24,797 nt of DNA, from contig MNCI01014395.1 in NCBI GenBank assembly GCA_015680685.1, positions 1 to 24,797 on the forward strand, given 5' to 3'. Shown in pieces: positions 8,301 through 16,259 of this stretch (its first letter is position 1; every line of letters starts with the position of its first letter). The notes beneath the pieces were generated by a model that searched no databases, had not been told where the DNA came from, and saw only the letters and a program-made list of their open reading frames with translations. Source of the stretch: Gnetum montanum (Eukaryota; Streptophyta; Gnetopsida; Gnetales; Gnetaceae). The position numbers and the translations under genes were made by a program.

Positions 8301-11300
8301 CGTCATTGCCTTAGGTGCCAATGGTGGCACCCAAAAAAAATAAAAAAATGCTCTTTAATTAACTCCTCGTTTCTGCATTTTATTCTCTCAACCATTCACT
8401 TTTTTCCCACTTATCATCGTTAGAAACAAGCATGGAATATACCAAGGGGTGCAGGACCGGCCCCACGGGCCAGAACATATAGACCTGGATCCCTAAATCT
8501 ATTACATGACTCCAGGAGGGTCTACAGTTCAGATTCCTAAATCTATTACATGACTCCAGGAGGGTCTACAGTTCAGATTCTCCAGAAAGTGACGAGCACA
8601 AACACTAGGATTCCCAATTTATGAAGCCAAGTTTTTCTCTCAACGTGAGTCTCAAGCATTCAACTTTTTCCCCTGTTTTCCTGGTCTGAAACAGGCATGG
8701 GGTGCGCCAGATGCGCACCGGCTGGGCCGACGGGCCAGAATACGTAACACAGTGTCCTATACAGCCCGGCGCCAAATACACGTACAAATTCCACATCACG
8801 GAGCAGCACGGCACGCTGTGGTGGCATGCACACGCGTCATGGCTGAGAACCACCGTGTTCGGCGCTTTCATCATCCTGCCTCCGCTGAAATTCGTGTATC
8901 CGTACCAGAAGCCCAAGCACGAAGAAATCCTGATATTCAGCGAGTGGTGGGACGCAGATATCATGAAATTAGTCACCAAAGCCAAGTATTCCGGCGGTGC
9001 GATCGCAAACTCCGATACACTCGTCACCAATGGCATGCCCGGCAACCTGGAACACTGCTCTTCATATTTCCAGAGGAGCTGTTCTTCAATACCGATCAAA
9101 TACAGTGGAAGTCGGAGAAAAAACAGGGCTAACCGGATCGATCACGCATGGATGGAGGATGCTAGTTACCTATCCCTACCCGACGTGACCTTACCTTACG
9201 GTTCCACGATTCCCATCACTGGTTCGTAATTTCTTTCTTCCTTGAAATTTTTAATTTTGGAAACCTCTAAGCTCATTCTTGCCATAAAGTTTCAAAATTC
9301 TTTTTAAGAACATTTTTTTTTTCAAATTGCTTGAACCGAGACGTTTCTTGCTTTTATTTATTTTACAGATGTTAAGCTATTGCTGTTCTTTATCCAACGA
9401 CCCTCCTGCTTCAGGATTCTCTCTATGAAGACTTCCTCCAATTGCTTATACATAAATGCTTTTTGCCTGTCTCTTTTTAGTAGACAAATGTCAGGCGACC
9501 CTCCTCTTGTTTCAGGATTCTTTTTACAAAGACTTTCTGAAATTGCTTATACATAGATGCCTTTTGCCTGTCTTTTTTTAATTATACAGATGTCAGGCTT
9601 CCTTATCTACACTGAAACTGAAATTTTCTATTGCCGTTTCTCTGGAATTGCTGGTGCAAACTTAAGTTTCAGAATTCCTTGCTTGAAATTGTTCGGTACA
9701 ATTTTTTGTTTTAGAATTCTTTTTTACAGAACTTTTCTCTGAAATTTTTATTTACAACTATAAAAAACTTTTACAACTATAGCATCAGTTTCAGAATTCC
9801 TTTTTGGTTTCTTTTTCAAAATAGTTTACAATTCACTGTTTCGAAGTGGAATCGAAACTGTAATAGGGATACACATGGTGATTGAAGCTCCCAGGGATGA
9901 TGATCCTTATTTAATCCCTAACTTAGCGGTATGTATGATGGTGTGAACAGAGACAACGGGCATAGAGACAATGAAGATAGTGGTGAAGAAAGGTGAGAAG
10001 GTGCTGCTGCGGATGATCAACGCGGGCATGAACGCGCCCGTGTTCATAGGCGTGGCAAATCACAGCCTCACCGTGGTGGCGGCGGACGCTTCGTACACGC
10101 AGCCCTACACGGCGGACTACATCGAAATCGATCCCGGGCAGACGCTGGACGTGGTGCTAACGGCGGATCAACCCTGCGGCGTCTACTATTTGGTGGCGCA
10201 AACCTGGAGAAGCAACCCCAAACAGTACTTCACCGACGGAGACACCACCACCACCATCATCGAATACCGGGACTGCCCCTTCGTAGGCACCTCCACGCTG
10301 CCGGAATGCCCGAAGCTTCCCGACATAAACGATAACAACGCTGTGGAAGTGTTCCACTCGGCGCTGCGCGGCCTCTACTCGTCCCCACCGAACGTGCCCA
10401 CTCAGTTGGACGAGGACATGTTCATCACCGCCAGCATCAACGTCTTGCCCTGCGGCGTCGGGCCAAATTCACTTTCAGCCACGGCGCGGGAGCTTGAGGA
10501 GGAAGAGAAGGAGGAGGAACCCCTGCTGTGCGAGGGACCCGAAGGTGAACGCTACGCTAGCAGCCTGAACAACATCTCCTTCGTGAACCCCAATATCTCC
10601 ATTATGAACGCCTACTACAACAACATTTCCGGCGTCTACACCGACGACTTCCCCGACCGTCCGCCCAGAGTGTTCAATTACACCGACACCAGCGCGGAGC
10701 GCAGCGGCTGGTACACCGTCAGGGGCACCAGCGTCAAGAAGCTGCGCTACAATTCCACGGTTCAGATCGTGTTGCAGGGCACCGGAATCATGGACGGCGA
10801 GAGCCACCCCATCCATCTGCACGGCCACGATTTCTACGTCATCGCCCGCGGCTCCGGCAACTTCGACCCCCGCACCGCTGAAGTCAATCTCCGCGACCCG
10901 CCCAAGCGCAACACTCTCAACCTCAGTATGTACGGCTGGATCATTATCCGCTTTGTGGCTGATAATCCTGGTAAGTACTTCTAATAATTATCATCTTACC
11001 ATTGTTTCACCAACGTTACAAGTTAAATAAATAATGAATTGCAACATAAATACATCGTGCAAAATTTCAAAGGACATATGGAGGAGAGGAAGGTTATTGA
11101 ACCTTAGCTTAAGTAATAGTTAGTCAAAGGATAAATAGAAAAGGTTTTAGTGATAGAGGAAGTAATGTCAGGATTGAATCTTAATATTATTTACAATACT
11201 ATACTTTAAGATTGAACCTGAAAGCTATATTTTTTTCATAAATTGGCACAGATAACTTGAGTTTAAGATTGCGCCTCCAACTCGTTACCATACCATTTTA

Positions 11301-11544
11301 TTGTTTCAAATAACACACCTCGCCAGCAATGAGCATGATTTCCTAATTAAATATAGTTTCGGTGTTATTTGGAGTATTTTACCCTTGGCTGAACATTTTG
11401 TTTTGTTTTGCAGGTGTATGGCTGATGCATTGTCATTTGGAATCCCACCAATCCCTAGGAATGGACGTTGTGTTCATCACCGAGAACAGCCCAGACAACG
11501 CCGTGACAATAGAGCCTCCGCGAGCAGACCTTCCCAAGTGCTGA
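5257..11544 (+). CDS. Plant laccase, five exons: join(5257..5391, 5534..5685, 8695..9221, 9951..10970, 11414..11544)
   Basis: A secreted multicopper oxidase that would oxidise phenolics (monolignols or flavonoids) in the apoplast and reduce O2 to water. Splicing gives 1965 nt, 654 residues plus TGA, with every junction in frame. An N-terminal signal peptide is followed by three cupredoxin domains. Copper blocks are visible: HWHG (H95, H97), HAH (H140, H142), HPIHLHGH (557-564) and HCHLESH (617-623). The C terminus DLPKC is typical of plant laccases. The usual family length is about 560-590; the excess comes from two insertions, about residues 220-270 (exon 3) and 447-467 (Glu-rich, exon 4). 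The first ATG (5257) has a poor context. The in-frame ATG at 5296 (A at -3, G at +4) leaves a 23-residue signal peptide and is the more likely start. Copper blocks are intact, so the gene may be functional. The subgroup cannot be named; ascorbate oxidase is less likely given the WWHAHASWLR block and the C terminus. Confidence 0.93.
5392..5533 (+). other. Laccase intron 1 (142 bp)
   Basis: GTATGTG donor and TTGCAG acceptor, phase 0. A short first intron at this position is standard for plant laccases. It is T-rich with no distinctive content. Confidence 0.85.
5534..5685 (+). CDS. Laccase exon 2: domain 1 up to the first copper histidine
   Basis: Exactly 152 nt, the typical size of exon 2 in plant laccases. 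It encodes residues 46-95 plus two bases of W96. Family landmarks are VTRHC, VTVNGMYPGPT, VREGDTV and NATIHW. The NAT at residue 91 is an N-glycosylation sequon. The H of IHW (H95) is the first copper ligand. The donor is TG|GTAAAC, splitting the Trp codon as in other laccases. Confidence 0.93.
6222..6363 (+). repeat. 71-bp perfect tandem duplication carrying two G-boxes, in intron 2
   Basis: Copy 1 is 6222-6292 and copy 2 is 6293-6363, with no mismatch seen. Each copy contains CACGTG (6240-6245 and 6311-6316), the G-box/ABRE core bound by plant bZIP and bHLH factors. The identity of the copies implies a recent duplication. A regulatory role is inference only. Confidence 0.9.
7161..7210 (+). 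repeat. 25-bp tandem duplication in intron 2
   Basis: Two identical adjacent copies (7161-7185 and 7186-7210) of an AT-rich 25-mer beginning AATTGTTATG. Likely replication slippage or fill-in of staggered breaks. Confidence 0.9.
8394..8480 (+). pseudogene. Degraded copy of the intron 2 end and the first part of exon 3
   Basis: This stretch aligns with the true junction 8658-8750. The pyrimidine-rich tail ATTCACTTTTTTCCC, then GAAACAAGCATGG, matches the real GAAACAGGCATGG, and the shared CGGGCCAGAA follows. In the frame of exon 3 it reads HGIYQGVQ..., ending HGPE. This parallels HGVRQMRT...DGPE with about one residue missing, and then meets TAA. The acceptor CAG is changed to CAA. It is probably a partial local exon duplication, now non-functional, though it could act as a decoy acceptor. 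Confidence 0.65.
8492..8579 (+). repeat. 44-bp tandem duplication just upstream of exon 3
   Basis: Two adjacent identical 44-mers (8492-8535 and 8536-8579) beginning CCTAAATCTATTACATGACT. They lie between the relic exon copy and the real acceptor. Confidence 0.92.
8695..9221 (+). CDS. Laccase exon 3: copper blocks 1-2 and start of domain 2, extended 3' end
   Basis: Encodes residues 97-271 plus one base. It starts HGVRQMRTGWADGPEYVTQ (copper block 1) and includes WWHAHASWLRTTVFGAF (block 2; H140, H142 bind the trinuclear site). It corresponds to two usual laccase exons (about 245 and 129 nt) joined without the intron normally found near FxEWW. The family-like sequence ends at GMPGNLEHCS (about residue 218), where the usual donor should be, but no GT is present. 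The frame stays open about 150 nt more, and G|GTTCGT at 9222 is the only donor I find that restores phase with exon 4. The 3' boundary is the least certain part of the gene model. Confidence 0.8.
9222..9950 (+). other. Laccase intron 3 (729 bp) with internal tandem repeats
   Basis: Donor GTTCGT is weaker than the others; acceptor is GTGTGAACAG. The intron is T-rich and largely built from a decayed ~98-bp unit containing TTCAGGATTC, AATTGCTTATACATA and TTTTGCCTGTCT. Confidence 0.7.
9398..9596 (+). repeat. ~98-bp tandem repeat in intron 3, two full copies plus fragments
   Basis: Copy 1 (9398-9495) and copy 2 (9496-about 9596) share GACCCTCCT, TTCAGGATTC, AATTGCTTATACATA and CAxATGTCAGGC. The bases before copy 1 (TTACAGATGTTAAGC) look like the tail of a third unit, and TTTCAGAATTC motifs further on suggest more decayed fragments. 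Copies differ by substitutions and small indels. Confidence 0.75.
9951..10970 (+). CDS. Laccase exon 4: domains 2-3, copper block 3, acidic insertion
   Basis: Starts at GAACAG|AG, completing codon E272, and ends CCTG|GTAAGT in phase 1. It encodes ETTGIETMKIVVKKGEKVLL, then RMINAGMN and ANHSLTVVAADASY of domain 2, GVYYLVAQTW, and VFNYTDT leading to copper block 3 HPIHLHGHDFYV (H557, H560, H562, H564). GC is clearly higher than in the flanks. Between P438-C439 and the family motif CEGPEGERY is an insertion (about residues 447-463) containing ELEEEEKEEE. Related laccases usually have only a short linker there. Several N-x-S/T sites (479, 487, 497, 514, 539, 595) fit a glycosylated secreted enzyme. 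Confidence 0.93.
10971..11413 (+). other. Laccase intron 4 (443 bp)
   Basis: Strong GTAAGT donor and TTTTGCAG acceptor. It interrupts the Gly codon of NPG-VW just before the last copper block, the standard position of the final laccase intron. AT-rich with nothing else recognised. Confidence 0.92.
11414..11544 (+). CDS. Laccase exon 5: C-terminal copper block 4
   Basis: Encodes VWLMHCHLESHQSLGMDVVF, then 22 residues ending PPRADLPKC and TGA. C618 is the type-1 copper cysteine that passes electrons to the trinuclear centre, and H617, H619 and H623 are ligands. The residue ten after the Cys, the type-1 axial position, is Met628. Most lignin-type plant laccases have Leu there; ascorbate oxidases have Met, and from memory so do Arabidopsis LAC14/15-like laccases. 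The size (131 nt) and C-terminal xDLPxC are typical. Confidence 0.95.
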
Positions 11545-11730
11545 GACGCTGAGCCTAACTAAGAATTATGAATTTTTGATTCTATGTTGTGTCATTTGCG
11601 TTAGCAAATGTAATATCATTGGTTTCTCTGTTGTGCTTTTTACGCTATTATTAAATACAGTTGGCGTCTATCTCCCTTCTTACTCTATTATTAAATATAG
11701 TTAGCGTCAACCGCCCTTCTTATTCTTACC
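11545..11730 (+). terminator. Laccase 3' UTR and likely polyadenylation region, with a 40-bp tandem duplication
   Basis: After the TGA there is T-rich sequence with TTGTGTCATTT and TGTAATATC and no clear AATAAA. Poly(A) addition within 11600-11720 is likely. A 40-bp unit starting CTATTATTAAATA occurs at 11645-11684 and, diverged, at 11685-11724. Confidence 0.45.
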
Positions 11731-11910
11731 GTAAAAAGTATTATAATACCTGGGCCAGCTTCTCTCTCCAATTGCAGTACTAAACTGATACGTTATGGCA
11801 GAGGGGGAGGGTGATAGTGTGCTTTGAACCCAACACTTTTTGGGTGTGAAGCATGACAGTAAATCAATGCCTCTCTTCTTAGTTATGATTAGTGTATGCT
11901 TTGAGAATGC

Positions 11911-12002
11911 TTTAATCAAGGATATCTAAGGCTTTACTAAATATATTTTTTAGAAGTTTAATTAAAGATTTTCAAGGCTTTAATGAATAGAATTCTTTTT
12001 AG
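11911..12002 (+). repeat. 46-bp diverged tandem duplication
   Basis: Units at 11911-11956 and 11957-12002 share TTTAATxAAxGAT, AAGGCTTTA and TTTTTTAGA. Intergenic sequence downstream of the laccase. Confidence 0.7.
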
Positions 12003-12213
12003 AGAATACTTGAGTGATTGTACTCTCTATGCTTGGAACATGCTCCAAGGTGCAAAGCATGTGAGCCAACTAGTTAGAGTTACATGATAATAAAATATTC
12101 AAGGGTACATCCTTTGTTTCAAACATTTTACACATTTCTATTTGCATAATTTCAAGGAAAGTTTTAGTTTGGGTGTTGTAAGCTAACTATTCTGTTTTTC
12201 CTTTTACAAGAGT

Positions 12214-12290
12214 GAGATGTTAGTCTAGCGGTAAGAATTTTGATTTGGAAGCTTCAAGTTATCACTTAGATTCTAGTAGGCAATGTTGAG
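12214..12290 (+). repeat. tRNA/SINE-like relic with A- and B-box-like motifs
   Basis: TAGTCTAGCGG (12221-12231) fits the pol III A-box consensus TRGYNNARYGG. GATTCTAGTAGG, 48 bp downstream, resembles a decayed B box. The spacing suits a tRNA, but the putative acceptor strands do not pair, so it is not a working tRNA gene. It lies immediately before an LTR end. Confidence 0.25.
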
Positions 12291-12300
12291 CTATAAAGTT

Positions 12301-13110
12301 TGATGAGTGGCGAGGTACCCCTACACTCAACCATACGAATACGAGCGTAACACGTGCGATCCGGTCGAACTCCGCAGACTAAGTGCCTACACGCCTCATG
12401 GAACACTTAAGGTTAATTATTCGTTGTCTTCCCAGACTTACTTGTATTTGTCACGGTGTATGGTTAAGTAAGTCTGAGGTATATGATTTTTATAGCTTTT
12501 CTGTTTTATCTCCTAAGCTGATAAGATGAAGGGTTGAAGAGATTAATTAACTAACTCTAACTAACTAACTAAGTCTTAATTTACCTAGCGTCAGCATCCA
12601 TTCCCACTTACCGTTCACACCTTGAACTAATGCAACCTTGGTTACCAAACGCTAATCGTTGTTGGGATCACCAAGCATAACACACGTGCTCGAAGCGGTC
12701 GTATTGAGACAGTTAACTAGGAGAGAAGGGTTGAAAGAGATTTAATTACTAATAAAGCATTAAATGGAAAACAATAAATAAAGTCCTAATTAGCCTATTC
12801 CATGCACTGCAAGGTTTATCCAAGAAGTTTGTCTTTATTGCTGTACACAAACTTGTGTTCAGGTACAATGTTTGCTCGAATAAAGATCCGTTCACTTTGG
12901 AGCTCCTACTGCGGGCACATGGAAAATATTCTATCTTTGGAGAGATCAAACTGTCAGAGTTTCCCTACGGTCTAGGCCTAGAATGGAAAACAAGGGAGAG
13001 CCGTCTCTTATTTATAGACTTTGCGGTACATCACGATATCGCGTACGCGATATCGCGTGGGATGCGATATCGCGGTGGACACGATATCGTGTACGCGATA
13101 TTGCATCCCA
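12301..13110 (-). mobile_element. LTR, minus orientation (about 810 bp)
   Basis: Read on the minus strand it runs from TGGGATGCAATATCGCG to CCACTCATCA, a TG...CA pair. The TATA box TATAAATA is at 13009-13016, preceded by a ~90-bp block of CGCGATATCGCG-type palindromes. An AATAAA-like signal lies near 12836 (TTTATTG on +). The region matches the reverse complement of 16260-17220 throughout except for a ~150-bp segment present only there. No primer-binding site lies beyond its CA end, so it is probably a 3' or solo LTR. Confidence 0.75.
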
Positions 13111-14060
13111 TCATACCCCCATGACTAAATAAAAACTCATCCTGGAGTTCCTTACAAAATATTGGGACTGTATGGGATTATTGACTCAAATGGAACTAAT
13201 GGGATGACTTGTGAATGGATCATCATTACAAGACAAAAAAAAACTGATGTTCATGACAACAAGAGTGAACACCTTATTACATTGACATCAGGCCTCATTT
13301 GACAGCTGAGAAAGAGAGAGAGAAAGAAGTGTTGCTACTGCCAACGCCAAGATTGCGCCTTTTGTTGTCCATCCATAAGCACGCTATCCGTCTCGTTCTT
13401 TGCATAGCTACTTCATCACTGCTCCATTCCAAGTGTTCCCTCCAGATCCAATCTGTTGTTGTATTATCGCCATCTGCACAAACAACACAATCTTATATTA
13501 GCAAGGGTAAATGAATTTCAATGCAGTTGATACCTTGCTGCGGTGAAAGGTCCGTTGGCTTAGGTTGTGGTATGGCTGATTGCAGATCTGGAGATATAAT
13601 ATTGGTGACTACCAAAGGTGTAAAAAATTGGGCCCTGTACCTCCATGACTAATCGCGAACCTCCAATAGCGATAAAATGGAGAAAGAAAAGGAACAAGAA
13701 ATATGAAGAAAAAGAGACAACGATGATAGGGATGAAATGGATGTCAAGATGGAAATGAACAAAATAAATTAGATTGCAAAAATATTAGGGGAAAGAATTT
13801 AATTGGTGCATCAAAGAGGAATGTCAGTGGGTCCTCCCCAAAGTAGGCTCATGCCCTTAATGCCCTGACAAATCCACATTCAAAGAGTTCGTAGGCTCTA
13901 GGAATGTCATTTGGAACAAGAGTTAAAGCCTTAACCATAAGAATTTACCAAAAGAAAACAATGCATCAACCAAAATATATACACTAATGATACAATCGGT
14001 AATGAGATGAACAATGGAGAGAAGGATGGAGAGAAGAGAATGGAATGGAGGAACCACACA
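13111..14060 (-). mobile_element. Retroelement internal 3' segment adjoining the left LTR
   Basis: Next to the LTR boundary is ATGGGGGTA on the minus strand, a short possible polypurine tract. The ~950 bp matches the reverse complement of 15285-16259. The 13830-13990 part is about 95% identical by eye, with mostly C/T and G/A differences. No coding domain is seen. Open frames here are low-complexity or shadows. Confidence 0.65.
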
Positions 14061-14437
14061 ACAAGCAGTAGACACCTCGTGGTTGACAGCTATTCGAAGG
14101 AGCAACCAAATATGCATGGAACGAACTGAGGAAACAAACCATGCCAACAACGAAGGCATAGACACATTGGAATATGAGCATCGCCAACTTCCACCCCTTA
14201 ATCTAAGATCATCAATTGGGAGAAGTTGGACACTTCTTAGAAATTTAAATAGGTGCTCATTATTTCGAATCTCCCCCTTTCCATTCAATCATGAGGGAGA
14301 TGGCCACCTATGCTAATCATTTGGGGCCCTCAATTATTTTTTAATTTTTTTTACACATTGTTTGTTTTACACATTTTTTTTACACATTTCTTTAACTTTT
14401 CTTTTTTTTTTGTTTTACAACATCGTTATACTTTTCC

Positions 14438-14486
<49 letters not shown>

Positions 14487-15284
14487 CCACCCTGTAAGTT
14501 TGTCATCAACAAGTGTTCTTCGTGATGGTATGAACTATTTTCATTTTGATTGCTAATGTTTGGTTTTTACCTTTAAGTCACAATGTTGATACTAAGGTAT
14601 GCTTCTTTTGATATGGTAGACAATGAGATCACTTCATTCATCCATCCACCAGTTTCTATGGTCTCTCTCAGCTTGGAAGTGTATAGTCTCTCTTCTAAAT
14701 AAGAACGTAACGAATCGATGACTGGGCATTTCTCAAACTAAGGAAAGACTCAAGGATTGAAAAGGTGTGACTTCAAGGGAACTTGATGCATTTGTGTTGG
14801 TTGTTCTCTTAGGTACTTGGATGTTTTTCTTCTTGAGTTTTCTTACCGTTTCAATGTACCCAATCATCGGGAAGCTGAGCAATAAAAATAACAAAGTCTT
14901 TGCATGGTGTGGTTCTCACGCATAAAAACACAAAACAAAACAAAACAAACAGAGAGAGAAAAGAAAAGAAAAGTGAGAATTTAAAGCACACCCCTTAGAC
15001 AAATGATCCCTTGGGCTACAAGCACTGGTTATGGAACTGAAAATGTTCCCTCTAACTAAGGCCCTTCTTGCTTCCCATTCTCTCCTTGTTTCATTGGAAT
15101 GGTGGTGACTCTTGGGGAAGGCATTCTTGTCACTTCAAGAGGATGGATTGGCCGAATGCATTGATGCAAAGTCACTGGATGTGGTTTGTTTGAGGCTTAA
15201 GTTGGAATGAGATTTTCCAAGTCACTTTAATCATGAACTACACAAGGGGTTGTACACCACCTTGTTCTTGGGATTTCATTCCAT
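14061..15284. other. Unique spacer between the two inverted arms
   Basis: No homology between its two halves was seen. It has T-rich low-complexity sequence with repeated TTTACACATT (14350-14400), the GT microsatellite and an A/G-rich tract (14925-14975: repeated CAAAA, then AGAGAG and AAAAG). No gene recognised. Confidence 0.6.
14441..14478 (+). repeat. (GT)19 microsatellite
   Basis: Nineteen uninterrupted GT dinucleotides followed by ATGTGTAT. Uninterrupted GT tracts this long are usually length-polymorphic. Confidence 0.98.
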
Positions 15285-16259
15285 TCTATTCTCTCCATCC
15301 TTCTCTTCATTCTTCACCTCATTGCCGGTTGTATCATTAGCGTATATATTTTGGTTGATGCATTTTTTTCTTTTTGGTAAATTCTTACGGTTAAGACTTT
15401 AACTCTTGTTCCAAATGACATTCCCAGAGCCTATGAACTCTTTGAATGTGGGTTTGTCAGGGCATTAAGGGCACGAGCCTGCTTTGGGGAGGACCCACTG
15501 ACATTCCTCTTTGGTGCACTAGTTAAATTCTTTTCCCTAACATTTTTGCAATTAGTTTTATTTTGTTCATTTCCATCTTGACATCCACTTTATCGATGTT
15601 ACGATTGTCTCTTTTTATCTATCTTTTTTACTCCTTTTCTTTCCCCATTCTAACGCTACCGGAGGTGCACGATTAGTCATGGGGGTACAGGGCTTAATTT
15701 TTTCGATTTTCTCTTAGCCCCAAATTTTTTCAATTCTTTCCTAACCCCTACACCTTCGGTAGTCATCACTAATATATCTCCAGACCCATATCAGCCATAC
15801 CACAACTCAGCCAATGGGCTTTCACCAAAGCAAGGTATCAATTACATGATGATTCAATTACCCTTGCTAATATAAGATTATGTTGTGTGTGCAGATGACA
15901 ATCATACAACAGCGGATTGGATTTGGAGCAAACACTTGAAATGGAGAAGTGCTAAAAGCAGCTATGCAAGGAGCAAGATTGATAACGCGCTTATGGATGG
16001 ACAACGAAAGGCACAATCTTGGTGTTGGTAGCAGAAACACTTCTTTCTCTCTCTTTCTCTCAAGCTGCCAAATGAGGCCTGATGTTAATGTAATAAGGTG
16101 TTCACCCTTGTTGTCATGAACACCAGTTTTATCAAGTCTTGTAATGATGATCCGTTCACATGTCATCCCATTAGTTCCCATTTAGTTAATAATCCCATAC
16201 CTTCCCGATATTTTGCAAGGAACTCAAGGACGAGTTTTCATTCAATCATGGGGGTATAA
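15285..16259 (+). mobile_element. Retroelement internal 3' segment adjoining the right LTR
   Basis: Inverted counterpart of 13111-14060. It contains the CCCAAAGCAGGCTC and GGCATTAAGGGCA stretches in reverse orientation and ends in ATGGGGGTATAA just before the LTR. No intact protein is encoded. Confidence 0.65.

Larger units (their letters stand above)
5686..8694 (+). other. Laccase intron 2, unusually long (3009 bp) and repeat-rich
   Basis: Bounded by TG|GTAAAC and GAAACAG|G. It holds no supported gene. Its contents include a perfect 71-bp tandem duplication with a G-box in each copy (6222-6363), a 25-bp tandem duplication (7161-7210), a short CT run near 7480, a degraded copy of the intron 2/exon 3 junction (about 8394-8480) and a 44-bp tandem duplication (8492-8579). 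Plant laccase introns are mostly far shorter, so this one has probably grown by insertions. Long introns are common in gymnosperms. Confidence 0.85.

Noticed and set aside
8752-9132. Alternative open frames overlapping laccase exon 3
   Set aside because: Arg/His-rich out-of-frame shadows of the exon.
10475-10828. 117-codon antisense open frame inside laccase exon 4
   Set aside because: Val/Ala/Gly-rich shadow of a GC-rich exon; the + strand carries clear laccase motifs.
12214-12290. Functional tRNA gene
   Set aside because: Acceptor strands do not pair and the B box is degraded; retained only as a relic.
13022-13105. Palindrome array as a CRISPR or prokaryotic operator array
   Set aside because: The context is a plant retroelement LTR; there are no unique spacers and no regular repeat length.
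14310-14556. Open frames with poly-Cys/Val runs
   Set aside because: Translations of the GT microsatellite and T-rich sequence.
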